56,840 nucleotides of DNA from a virus. The notes below the pieces were generated by a model. That model saw only the letters and a program-made list of their open reading frames with translations. It ran no database searches and was not told where the DNA came from. The stretch is taken from positions 1 to 56,840 of IMG/VR virus record IMGVR_UViG_3300025120_014829; one strand, 5' to 3'. Positions 8,870 to 16,949 of the stretch are shown in pieces (positions within the stretch are counted from its first letter, which is position 1; every line of letters begins with the position of its first letter). Both the position numbers and the translations under genes were made by a program.

Positions 8870-9183
8870 TTTAACTCCTCGCATTTTCCAAAGTATGAGT
8901 CAGATTGAACTGCCTTGTCGCAAATCAGTAAATCGTATGCCGGTTTAAGCCCTACACTTAAGTTGTGGTATTTACAACCCCAACTGATTAACTGTTTTTG
9001 TGTTACTTCGAACCAGTCTATTTTTGTCACACTACCACGTGCTGTGAAATATGTTATTTCATTACCTGCGTCGTACAATTCATTAATTCTTTTTATTCTT
9101 GTTGCAATAGGTTTTGCGTCCGGGTAACATCTTTCACCCTCGTAATAACATATTGTCTCATCAATATCAACGTAAATTTTCAT
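8866..9183 (-). CDS. Small HAD-type phosphatase-like protein
   Basis: A 105-residue protein with the HAD motif I DIDET (Asp6, Asp8) and a later ITYFTARGS segment that serves as motif II. It resembles the capsule-biosynthesis phosphatase subgroup. It is too short for a typical KdsC (about 170-190 residues), but it sits directly downstream of kdsA. It could therefore supply the sugar-phosphate phosphatase step; this is inference from position only. The C-terminus contains DLLICDKA, a possible late HAD aspartate. Confidence 0.7.
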   Translation of the reverse strand: MKIYVDIDETICYYEGERCYPDAKPIATRIKRINELYDAGNEITYFTARGSVTKIDWFEVTQKQLISWGCKYHNLSVGLKPAYDLLICDKAVQSDSYFGKCEELK

Positions 9184-9196
9184 TTATTTCTTCTAT

Positions 9197-10003
9197 TTAT
9201 TTAAGATTTTCATCTTCCCAGCCAGACAAGCATTTTTTAATATTGTCTAAACGATCAAGTAATTTTGGTATTCTTTCCATTTGTATTTGGCAGTCTCCGT
9301 CAGACACAGCACACGCGGGGTCCAGATGACATTCGGCAAATATCCCGTCATAGTGGTAAATTGGTGCAGACAAGAAAAACCTCTCAGCAACCTCTCGGCG
9401 ACCCTGTGTACCATAAACGTCTCGACTTCTTTGTGTTGCGTGTGTACAATCAATTATTACCTTGTCATAGTGTTTTTTAATTCTATCAACAATATCAATG
9501 TCAACAACTAACCGATGATATCCAAAGGCTGTACCTCTTTCAGTCAACCACACTTCTGCATCTGGGTTTGTATTTCTGACTTTATCAACAGAGACAACTA
9601 AGTTGTTTGGCCCCAACCACTGGCCTTTTTTAATGTTTACTTTATTAAAGTGTTTGGCACATTCCACAATTAGGTCAGTCTGCCTACACAGAAACGCAGG
9701 TATTTGAACGACATCTATAACGTCAGCTATTTTTTCAGCTTGCCATGGCTCATGTACATCTGTTATTAAGCGTATATTTGGATTCGCTTTCTTAACTTTG
9801 CGAAATATATCTAAACTATAATCTAAGCCTGGTCCTCTACCACCGTTAATGCTTGTCCTGTTCGCCTTATCAAAAGATGCTTTAAAGTACCAGTCGCGAC
9901 CTTCCATGTGAGGCTTCAAGTATTCAAGCGATTTTAAATAATTCTCTTCACTCTCAAGTGAACAAGGTCCTAAGATAAAAAAGTTAGTCAAGGTGTACTC
10001 CAT
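9197..10003 (-). CDS. kdsA: 3-deoxy-D-manno-octulosonate 8-phosphate synthase (KdsA)
   Basis: A 268-residue TIM-barrel aldolase that condenses phosphoenolpyruvate with arabinose 5-phosphate to Kdo-8-phosphate. Visible family motifs are GPCSLES near the N-terminus, KASFDKANRTS, the glycine-rich RGPGLD, TDVHEP, QIPAFLCRQTDL and the later DCTHATQ. Length is close to the usual 275-285 residues. Its start overlaps the 3' end of the CMP-sugar synthetase gene by 20 bases. No clear kdsB or kdsD is in the window, so the product must feed host enzymes or use a neighbouring CMP transferase. Confidence 0.9.
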   Translation of the reverse strand: MEYTLTNFFILGPCSLESEENYLKSLEYLKPHMEGRDWYFKASFDKANRTSINGGRGPGLDYSLDIFRKVKKANPNIRLITDVHEPWQAEKIADVIDVVQIPAFLCRQTDLIVECAKHFNKVNIKKGQWLGPNNLVVSVDKVRNTNPDAEVWLTERGTAFGYHRLVVDIDIVDRIKKHYDKVIIDCTHATQRSRDVYGTQGRREVAERFFLSAPIYHYDGIFAECHLDPACAVSDGDCQIQMERIPKLLDRLDNIKKCLSGWEDENLK

Positions 10004-10658
10004 TTTTAATAATTGATCTGATCAATTCTAATTCGTCAGGCGTGTCTATTTGAAAAGACCTCTTTAGTGGAATATTAACATTTCCAATCCTACCACTATA
10101 TCTTAACCTGTTTTTGATTAAATGTTCTCTCTTTGTTATGTAAAAAGCGCCATTTTCGATTAAAAGTTCTGGCATCTGTTGTCTTCTAGGTCTTCTTTCA
10201 GGTGTCCAATTGACAGGTTGAACTGTTTCTTTATCTGAATAAACCCATTTAGGTACCCAAGTTTCAACTGTTGTACTAAATACTGAATCAAATTTTCCGC
10301 TCAAGACTTTTTCAATGCCTAAGTCTATGTCTTTCGGTAGAATTAATGGAGAAGTTGTCTGTATGAAACAAAGCAAATCAAAGTCAACCTTTTCAACAAA
10401 ATCCATTAAAGCATCTTCACACTTTGCTGAGTCTGTTGCTAACGCCAACGGGCGATCGACAACTTTTGCGCCTAAAGCTTCACAAACTAATCTTATCTCT
10501 TTATCTTCTGTTGAGACATATCTTTCTGTTATGTGCTTTGACTTTTTTGCTGCATCAAGAACATAATGTACAAGTGGATATCCGCAAATATCAGCTATGT
10601 TTTTTCTTGGGACACCTTTACTTCCTCCCCTAGCTAATGTCAAAGATACTATTTTCAT
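9984..10658 (-). CDS. CMP-sugar (acylneuraminate-type) cytidylyltransferase
   Basis: A 224-residue enzyme of the NeuA/PseF/LegF group, which activates a nonulosonic acid with CTP. The P-loop-like motif LARGGSKGVPRKN is at residues 8-20, followed by VSTEDKEI and a FIQTTSPL segment, all typical of the family. It sits directly downstream of the NeuB-type synthase gene and overlaps kdsA, so the three form a synthase/activation set. The sequence is of the acylneuraminate kind rather than KdsB (no ARYxSxRxPGK motif), but Kdo-like substrates cannot be excluded. Confidence 0.85.
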   Translation of the reverse strand: MKIVSLTLARGGSKGVPRKNIADICGYPLVHYVLDAAKKSKHITERYVSTEDKEIRLVCEALGAKVVDRPLALATDSAKCEDALMDFVEKVDFDLLCFIQTTSPLILPKDIDLGIEKVLSGKFDSVFSTTVETWVPKWVYSDKETVQPVNWTPERRPRRQQMPELLIENGAFYITKREHLIKNRLRYSGRIGNVNIPLKRSFQIDTPDELELIRSIIKNGVHLD

Positions 10659-10659
10659 T

Positions 10660-11496
10660 TCAACCCCTTAAAGACTTAAGCTTTGCTACTTCACCAGGAT
10701 ACAAAACTCTAGGTCCTGCTTTACCGAGTGATTTTTCAATTGCGCGTACGCCTTTAACTAGTTTGTAAACACCGTTAGGCTCAACTGAACTGCTTTGATC
10801 AGATCCCCACATATTTCTATCAATTGTTACATGTCTTTCAATCCACGTTGCACCTAGCGCTGCAGCACCGTAAGTTGTTGGGAGGGGATACTCATGTCCA
10901 CTATACCCTATTTCTTTGTTCGGCCACTTATTTCTCATATAAGATATTCGACTTAAGTTGATTTCTTCTATAGGGCAAGGATAAGTCGAATTTGTATGGA
11001 AAATTATATCAGGATTGCATACTGCAACGCATTCTTCAATTTGTTCCTCGTTACTCATACCCGTTGATATTTGAAGTATATCACAGTTTTGCCTAGCATA
11101 TTTACAAAGTTCCAAGTCTGTTATTTTAGCTGAAGGTATTTTCATTAAAAGTTTACCGTCTGGTTGCGGGTATTGTTTCATAAAGTCTACTGAATTCTTG
11201 TCCCACACACTAGTAAACCACTTTATACCTAGCTTTCGGCAATATGTGTTAATTTCATCGTATTCTTTTTTTTCAAACTCTATTTTCTTTTTATAGTCGA
11301 TATACTTTATTTCACCCCAAGGTGTTTTTCTCATTTTGTTTTTTTGTTCATCAGGAACACATATGTCTGGTGTTCTCTTTTGGAACTTAACAAAGTCACA
11401 ACCAAACCTATGACATACATCAATAATCTTTTTTGCTGTATTTAAATCTCCGTTGTGGTTTATGCCTATTTCGGCGATAATCTTTATATTACTCAT
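10660..11496 (-). CDS. neuB: N-acetylneuraminate synthase-like enzyme (NeuB), without SAF domain
   Basis: A 278-residue TIM-barrel synthase that would condense phosphoenolpyruvate with an amino sugar to a nonulosonic acid (sialic, legionaminic or pseudaminic type). Motifs: EIGINHNGD (9-17), VKFQKRTP, KIPSAKITDL, QISTGMS and GYSGHEYPLP. The enzyme stops after the barrel. Most NeuB proteins have about 340-350 residues, with a C-terminal antifreeze-like SAF domain that completes the neighbouring active site of the dimer. Its absence is notable. A TATAAATA motif lies about 40 bases upstream, and GAGGTAAG precedes the ATG. Confidence 0.8.
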   Translation of the reverse strand: MSNIKIIAEIGINHNGDLNTAKKIIDVCHRFGCDFVKFQKRTPDICVPDEQKNKMRKTPWGEIKYIDYKKKIEFEKKEYDEINTYCRKLGIKWFTSVWDKNSVDFMKQYPQPDGKLLMKIPSAKITDLELCKYARQNCDILQISTGMSNEEQIEECVAVCNPDIIFHTNSTYPCPIEEINLSRISYMRNKWPNKEIGYSGHEYPLPTTYGAAALGATWIERHVTIDRNMWGSDQSSSVEPNGVYKLVKGVRAIEKSLGKAGPRVLYPGEVAKLKSLRG

Positions 11497-11535
11497 AATT
11501 CTTACCTCTTTTTATTATTATACTTGGTAAATAAT

Positions 11536-12348
11536 CTATTTATAAAAAACACTATTTTCATCATAGACAGAGTACCCTAGAGATTTTAAATGTGATCGCA
11601 AACTATCTTTAATTTTATAGCTCTGTCTTTTTAATTGTTTATTTTGTCGCTGAAACGCACCCATTCTGTGTGTTTCGCTAAATATGTTACCTTCTGCGCC
11701 TAAGCACAAAAAGATACTATGCCTATTAGTGTTTTCATCTTTCATCTTAGAATTATTATACACAATGCCTCTGTGACTTAATCGACAGTCAAAAACTATC
11801 ATGTCACCCTTTTTTGTACCTAGTGCAATTCCATTGTCAAATGAACTATGTGAATTCTTAGGATACAAATGTGTACCAGGTTTTACAGACAAACCACAAC
11901 CGTCAATATCGTGATCTTGCAGATAAAAACATACTCTATAAACTTTATAGTCTGGGTGAAATATTGATGAGCTTGCGTGATTATTACCTTCTTTAAAATG
12001 TTTTTGATTAGAATCTTCATGCCAACCACTAGATAGATTTCTGTGAGCGTCAAAATGATCTAAATACATTACATTAGCATCACAATGATACTTTAAAAAC
12101 GGTAATAAGTGTTGAGCGTTAAAAACTAACTCCATATCTTTAAAGTGTTCGTTTGATATTGCATCTGGTACCACAAAATTGGCAAATCTTTTATCATCAA
12201 TGACATCACTTTTAATATTTGGATCGTCAAACCAGGTGTCAATTAACGATTTAAATGTATTACAAGTTTCTTGCGATATCGCATTTTGGAAAACTGTGAA
12301 TCCATATCTTAGTAGTTCTTCACTTTTATTTGCATAATTATCTTTCAT
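11536..12348 (-). CDS. Phytanoyl-CoA dioxygenase (PhyH)-like Fe(II)/2-oxoglutarate oxygenase
   Basis: About 270 residues in a double-stranded beta-helix pattern. Iron ligands can be placed at HED in GWHEDSN (His110, Asp112) and at RLSHRG (His192), with an arginine soon after for 2-oxoglutarate. The substrate is unknown; in this cluster a sugar or lipid-linked intermediate is likely. The ATG at 12348 overlaps the upstream SDR stop as ATGA. ATGs at 12360 and 12384 lie inside the SDR gene and are less likely. Confidence 0.75.
   Translation of the reverse strand: MKDNYANKSEELLRYGFTVFQNAISQETCNTFKSLIDTWFDDPNIKSDVIDDKRFANFVVPDAISNEHFKDMELVFNAQHLLPFLKYHCDANVMYLDHFDAHRNLSSGWHEDSNQKHFKEGNNHASSSIFHPDYKVYRVCFYLQDHDIDGCGLSVKPGTHLYPKNSHSSFDNGIALGTKKGDMIVFDCRLSHRGIVYNNSKMKDENTNRHSIFLCLGAEGNIFSETHRMGAFQRQNKQLKRQSYKIKDSLRSHLKSLGYSVYDENSVFYK
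11537..11544 (-). promoter_or_regulatory. Candidate T4-like late promoter (TATAAATA)
   Basis: The exact T4 late -10 consensus TATAAATA on the minus strand, overlapping the last codons of the PhyH-like gene. It lies about 40 bases before the NeuB start, leaving room for a leader with the ribosome-binding site. A gp55-like sigma factor is encoded in the window. In AT-rich DNA many chance copies are expected, so this is suggestive only. Confidence 0.35.
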
Positions 12349-13034
12349 TGGACTGTCCATCCTCCGTCTACAGGTATTGTACATCCTGTCATATATTCAG
12401 ACTTGTTACTACATAGTAGTTGGACGATGCCAAACAAGTCTTCTACACGACTCATTCTTCCGTGTGGGACATTTCTTGTAAATTTTGATTTAAAATCCGG
12501 CGCCATTTCATTAGTTTCGATACCACCTGGGCAGACACAGTTAGCTCTTACTTCTGGTGCAAAATGAGCAGCAATATATTTTGTTAATCCAATCACAGCA
12601 TGTTTGGAAGTAACGTAACCAATGTGTTTCATTACTCCGTCTGGATATATGTCTGGGCGAGGTGATCTAACAGCATACAAAGATCCAAAGTTGATTATTG
12701 ATGTTTTCTTTCCTTGGTTATTCTTTATGAACTCTCTACACACGTGGTATAGTGATGTTATATTAACATTACAATATTGGTTCACTTCTTCTGGGTCCAT
12801 TTCTAGGAAACTGTTCTCGTAATTTTTTTTACCCATATGATGATTCATGGCAAACAAATTTAACAAGACATCAGCTTTTGTTTTTTTAAAAAATTCTTGG
12901 ACGAAGTTTCTGTCTGTTAAATCATGCCCTAGAGATTTATCTAAGCAAACAACTTTGTGATCAATGCTTTTTAAAAAGCTAACTAGCTTAGGACCAATTA
13001 CGCCTTCTGACCCGGTTACAATAATTACTGACAT
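12345..13034 (-). CDS. Short-chain dehydrogenase/reductase
   Basis: A 229-residue classical SDR. The cofactor motif TGSEGVIG is at the N-terminus, the catalytic serine in NFGSLYAV, and Tyr-x3-Lys in GYVTSKHA. The C-terminal PVDGGWTVQ is typical of FabG-like family members. It probably reduces or oxidises a sugar-nucleotide intermediate, because it lies between an oxidoreductase, a CMP transferase and the NeuB set. Start overlaps the Gfo/Idh gene by 10 bases. Confidence 0.85.
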   Translation of the reverse strand: MSVIIVTGSEGVIGPKLVSFLKSIDHKVVCLDKSLGHDLTDRNFVQEFFKKTKADVLLNLFAMNHHMGKKNYENSFLEMDPEEVNQYCNVNITSLYHVCREFIKNNQGKKTSIINFGSLYAVRSPRPDIYPDGVMKHIGYVTSKHAVIGLTKYIAAHFAPEVRANCVCPGGIETNEMAPDFKSKFTRNVPHGRMSRVEDLFGIVQLLCSNKSEYMTGCTIPVDGGWTVQ

Positions 13035-13900
13035 ATTTCAACGATCCTCTTTGCTCTTAAAAATGCTTTTCTATTATCATCTTTAAAGTTTTTCTGTGTT
13101 GTTATTTTGTTTTTAAAATCTCTTACTTGACTTATGAATGTGTCGTTTCTTGTATGCTTTTTAGTATTCATATCAAAAGTTAATGTCTTATTCATCTTGT
13201 CAGTTACTTCAAATTTAAAATGATTAACTTTTGGGTCATCCACTCTAATTTCCCAATCAATGTTTGTTTTTTCAGAAATACATGTACCCTTAAAAACAGA
13301 AAATGATTGGATATCCAAGTTTTTACTACATTCTTTTTTCAAATTTAAAACATCAATATCTTTAAACAATTCTAGAATCAAGTCTATACCATGACATAAA
13401 GTCAAGCCAACACCATCTCTCGCCAAATCAGAATCCCTATAGTCTTCCCATGGGTGCCAATTAGGCAAATAATCACTATGCAAGAGCCTTATACTTTTAA
13501 TTTTATTTGTTTTCAAATAATCTTTTAGATCTAAGAAGACTGGGTGATATCTGTAGTTATAACCTACCTGTATCAAATTCTTATCTGGTGTTTCACTTAA
13601 AACCTTTAATTGTTGTTCGTTTAAAACAGCCGGTTTTTCTAAGAGGATGTGACAACCTCTAAAAGATGACGTGAAATGTGCATGAGTACTACTTGGAGAC
13701 GCAATAATAACTATATCAGGTTTCCAATTAATCGCATCTTGTTCTGATGTAAAGTAATTTCTGACAAACTTAAATGGCCTTTCTTTGCTTCTTCTTAAGA
13801 CACCTATTTCTACGCTCGCTGGAAATACTGTATTAAACATTGTTAAGTGCCTAATACCTATCGACCCTAAGCCCACAATTAATGCTTTTTTAATTTCCAT
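13025..13900 (-). CDS. Gfo/Idh/MocA-family oxidoreductase
   Basis: A 291-residue NAD(P)-dependent sugar oxidoreductase. Residues 8-18 give the Rossmann glycine motif VGLGSIGIRHL, and LLEKPAVL contains the conserved EKP catalytic lysine. The C-terminal part forms the usual substrate-binding beta-sheet. It overlaps the second CMP-sugar synthetase by 22 bases. In nonulosonic-acid loci such enzymes often act on UDP- or CMP-amino sugars. The exact substrate is unknown. Confidence 0.8.
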   Translation of the reverse strand: MEIKKALIVGLGSIGIRHLTMFNTVFPASVEIGVLRRSKERPFKFVRNYFTSEQDAINWKPDIVIIASPSSTHAHFTSSFRGCHILLEKPAVLNEQQLKVLSETPDKNLIQVGYNYRYHPVFLDLKDYLKTNKIKSIRLLHSDYLPNWHPWEDYRDSDLARDGVGLTLCHGIDLILELFKDIDVLNLKKECSKNLDIQSFSVFKGTCISEKTNIDWEIRVDDPKVNHFKFEVTDKMNKTLTFDMNTKKHTRNDTFISQVRDFKNKITTQKNFKDDNRKAFLRAKRIVEICQ

Positions 13901-14520
13901 CTGTCTAACTGTTCCTTAAAATCAATGTCTACCGGGATGTAATCAAGTAGAAAACTTTCTGTGATGCCTTCACCGTAAAGTTGGTTATCTAGCTTATGGA
14001 GCGAAGATCCTTTAAAAAGGCAAATGTAATGTGTTAATAATATAATATCTCTAAAGTCCTGGTATCGGTAAAAACTATGTTCAATAACCGGCTTCATATT
14101 ATCATGATACCTCGCCATATACGGAGAATACTCAGGCTTATAAAAAGATATTATAGATTCTAAGTTTTTTTCATTAAATATTTTATAAGCTAATTTGTAA
14201 TCATCAATTTTTCTTTCAGGTGATGTTAAGTACATCATAAAAATGTCTCTGTCATACAAGTTTTTCTTAGCGACAACATCTCTGATTACCGGAGTAACTG
14301 GCATATCATCTGTTGATATTTCTTCTGGCCGGTATACTGGTGTAAATCCTGAATTGTGGACTAACTCAGTAAGTTCTTTGCAGTCTGTAGATACGTAAAC
14401 TTCATCAAAAAAACTATCATTATCTTTCAAAAACTTACATGTAAATTCCCAAAGAATTCTATTCTTTGATGGAAATCTTTTAGAACCACCTCTGGCAGGT
14501 ATAATTACTATTGGTTTCAA
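13879..14520 (-). CDS. Second CMP-sugar (acylneuraminate-type) cytidylyltransferase
   Basis: A 213-residue paralogue of the enzyme at 9984-10658, with IPARGGSKRFPSKN at residues 6-19, VSTDCKEL, and an MMYLTSP segment. It is shorter in the lid region. It could activate a nonulosonic acid other than that handled by its paralogue. It overlaps the following GT42/MptE-like gene by four bases (ATGA). Confidence 0.8.
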   Translation of the reverse strand: MKPIVIIPARGGSKRFPSKNRILWEFTCKFLKDNDSFFDEVYVSTDCKELTELVHNSGFTPVYRPEEISTDDMPVTPVIRDVVAKKNLYDRDIFMMYLTSPERKIDDYKLAYKIFNEKNLESIISFYKPEYSPYMARYHDNMKPVIEHSFYRYQDFRDIILLTHYICLFKGSSLHKLDNQLYGEGITESFLLDYIPVDIDFKEQLDRWKLKKH

Positions 14521-15299
14521 TTTATTTTAACTCCCTGAACAATTCCATTATATACAGAATTCTCAGGGTTTACTAAAAATATTTTTGTTTTTTCTCTTAA
14601 CTTAGACAATCTTTCTCTATGTTGATGCCAATGTGTGATATTTCTATTTTTCATTCTATAATGTCTGTCGCTAGGATTATTTTCATAACTGTGTGACTGC
14701 CCGCCATCAAAACCTACAAGGAATATTTTTGAAGCACCTAAAAACAAAGCTAAATCAATTAGCAGAAAACCTGAACCGTACCAACCTTTCATGCTGATAT
14801 CATTACTTTCGTCAAAAACTCCGTGTCGTTCCTTGAGTTTGTAAAATGGACTGACTACATAATAAAACTTATCTTTTCTATCTTTAGTATTGTGTATCAT
14901 TTCGCTTATATACTCTTGCAAAGGTATGTCACCCAACCATTCATCTCTAACATGTGTTTGATTAAGAGCTACTGGATTTTTTTTAATATTTTCTGTGTTG
15001 TTATATTTGTCATAGTTTATGCATATATCTGAGAATATTATTTTTGAATTTTCCAAATCGACATTGTTTTTTCTCCACCACATTATTGACAGGGGATCAT
15101 GAAGCATGTGATAGTCTGCTTTTATAAAATCCATTTTGTAATTACAACATAACGTCACTTTATCTTTTAGAAAATCTTTGTTTTGTCTTTTAAAATCTTC
15201 TATGGAAGGTCCACCTCCAAACACTACAAATTCTTCTCCTTGCCTGGAAGATTTTAGTTCTGATACCTGTTGTATTGTCGCTCTAAAAGAGTCTATCAT
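14517..15299 (-). CDS. MptE/DUF115- or GT42-like protein, possible sialyltransferase
   Basis: A 260-residue Rossmann-like protein. The N-terminal VFGGGPSIEDF resembles the NGPSL loop of GT42 sialyltransferases and the GxGPSL of the MptE/DUF115 superfamily. Later GYGSGFLLIDLALFLGA-like and FLVGFDGGQSHSYEN segments, then IFLVNPENS, align by eye with CstII (SGVYMCAVAIALG, SGIDFYQNGSSY, CLCPNS). Directly beside a CMP-sugar synthetase, a transferase for the activated nonulosonic acid is attractive. The assignment is mixed motif evidence and inference. Confidence 0.55.
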   Translation of the reverse strand: MIDSFRATIQQVSELKSSRQGEEFVVFGGGPSIEDFKRQNKDFLKDKVTLCCNYKMDFIKADYHMLHDPLSIMWWRKNNVDLENSKIIFSDICINYDKYNNTENIKKNPVALNQTHVRDEWLGDIPLQEYISEMIHNTKDRKDKFYYVVSPFYKLKERHGVFDESNDISMKGWYGSGFLLIDLALFLGASKIFLVGFDGGQSHSYENNPSDRHYRMKNRNITHWHQHRERLSKLREKTKIFLVNPENSVYNGIVQGVKIN

Positions 15300-15964
15300 T
15301 TTATTGCACTTGCTAGGATCATTTTCTCTCTTGCAAAACGCAAATACTTTGTCTGTCTCATGAATTTATAGAAACTAAAGGGTATTATTTCACATAAAAA
15401 AGTGAATAATTTTAAGAATTTAAATTTCCACACTAGTGGTAATTGCGTAAATATTTCTGAATTAACATTTTTAAACCCATACAACTCTAAAACATATTTA
15501 AGAGAAGTTTTTGTGTAAGGATGAACGTGTGTAGGGTCATCATAAAAAACATCAGACTGGGTCTGCCAGTCTGGTGTTAAAATAATTAACATCCCACCTT
15601 GCTTTAGAACCCTATTACACTCAATTAAAAATAATTCTGGGTCTACAATGTGTTCAATTACAGATTTAGAAAAAACTACATCAAAAGTGCCATCTTCAAA
15701 AGGTATATTGCTCTTTGTTAAGTCTGTCTTTACATAAGTGAAATTGTTGGATGTTGGCAAATCTATGTTGTCAACACCGTATACTTCTAATCCTAGATTT
15801 GCAAAATTACTACATTGTATACCGACGCCAGAGCCAACATCTAACAATTTAGAACCTGATTTAATTCCAAATTTTTCACAAAGATGCTTACACATTAGCG
15901 AAGGATAGTCACTACTACTTGTTAACCTAACTTTATTCTGTTCATAATATTTTTGTAAGTCCAT
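15296..15964 (-). CDS. SAM-dependent methyltransferase
   Basis: A 222-residue class I methyltransferase. Motif I is LLDVGSGVGIQCSNFANLG, followed by an acidic VYGVDNIDLP. FEDGTFDVVFSKSVIEHI is the Methyltransf_11/Ubie-type motif region. Acceptor unknown; in the locus it probably O-methylates a sugar. The ATGA junction with the downstream MptE-like gene (15299/15296) indicates coupling. Confidence 0.8.
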   Translation of the reverse strand: MDLQKYYEQNKVRLTSSSDYPSLMCKHLCEKFGIKSGSKLLDVGSGVGIQCSNFANLGLEVYGVDNIDLPTSNNFTYVKTDLTKSNIPFEDGTFDVVFSKSVIEHIVDPELFLIECNRVLKQGGMLIILTPDWQTQSDVFYDDPTHVHPYTKTSLKYVLELYGFKNVNSEIFTQLPLVWKFKFLKLFTFLCEIIPFSFYKFMRQTKYLRFAREKMILASAIK

Positions 15965-15977
15965 CTATTTAACCTCG

Positions 15978-16949
15978 CTAAAAATGCCCGACCATATGAT
16001 CTAATATCCTTTCACAAGAATTATAATCCCACAAATACAATTTTTTAGCATCTTTGTCATATAAGTCATCTAGAACATTATACTTCTTACTCTTTATATT
16101 TACAACCTCTGTGTCCATCATAATAGCTTCTTTTACAGTGCATGAGTCTGTATTGATCACAACATCTGATATATAAATCAATTCTAACATTGTTGACGGC
16201 CAGAATCCTCTATCGTAAAAGTAGTGACTAATAACATCTGTTTTAATTTGCTGGAATGGATCTTTTACTCGGGTCTTTGTTATAATTGTGAAGCCTTTAT
16301 CTTTGTACTCAATTAACTTTTCTTTAAATTTAGTATTTTTTAAATCGTTAACCCTAGGGTACACAAACAATGCATACTTTTTATCTTCTAAACCATATTT
16401 TTCTAAAATACATTTTTTGTCAAATTGATTTACTAAATCATACTTTGGTGATCCTAAAAACAAGTTTTTATTTTCGTTTTTTGATATAGCTTGCACAGTC
16501 TTTGCAACAACTTGTTTTGTGTGCTGCCCACCTGTACCTAGAATGACTTTGTTTTCGTCCTTTATAAAGTTTATAAAGTATTCGCTTGGAAAAACACAGA
16601 AGTCAACGTCATCAATGTATTTAAAATATGTATAAGAATAGTCTGTCAGTGTTGTCAGTGAATATATTAATGTGTTTTTTTCTTTAATAACAGGATTCCA
16701 TCGACCTTCGTTACAAACTCTAATCTTAGATGCATCATTATCCCTGTCAAACTTTGGAATATTATTTTTGTTCATTAGATTGACTGTCCAATTGAAGTTT
16801 TGTTCAATTGATATTGAACACCATTTTTTCCAACCAAAGTTAATGTCAAAAGAAACTTTGAGGCCTCTTTTTTTAGCATAGTGAACTAAGGGAATGTAGT
16901 ACTTTAAGTTACTGCAGTCGCCTAAAGAAAATACTAAATCATAATGCAC
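15978..16949 (-). CDS. GT-B-like protein, possible CDP-glycerol/capsule transferase
   Basis: A 323-residue protein with a two-domain GT-B look. The first half contains a hydrophobic LVFSLGDCSNLKYYIPLV strand-loop. The second half holds a YALFVYPRVNDLK segment and an ISDVVINTDSCTVKEAIMM motif of the type found in CDP-glycerol glycerophosphotransferases and UDP-GlcNAc 2-epimerase-like folds (S/T-rich loop plus EA). I cannot name the substrate. The gene is separated by only 13 bases from the methyltransferase. Confidence 0.55.
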   Translation of the reverse strand: MHYDLVFSLGDCSNLKYYIPLVHYAKKRGLKVSFDINFGWKKWCSISIEQNFNWTVNLMNKNNIPKFDRDNDASKIRVCNEGRWNPVIKEKNTLIYSLTTLTDYSYTYFKYIDDVDFCVFPSEYFINFIKDENKVILGTGGQHTKQVVAKTVQAISKNENKNLFLGSPKYDLVNQFDKKCILEKYGLEDKKYALFVYPRVNDLKNTKFKEKLIEYKDKGFTIITKTRVKDPFQQIKTDVISHYFYDRGFWPSTMLELIYISDVVINTDSCTVKEAIMMDTEVVNIKSKKYNVLDDLYDKDAKKLYLWDYNSCERILDHMVGHF

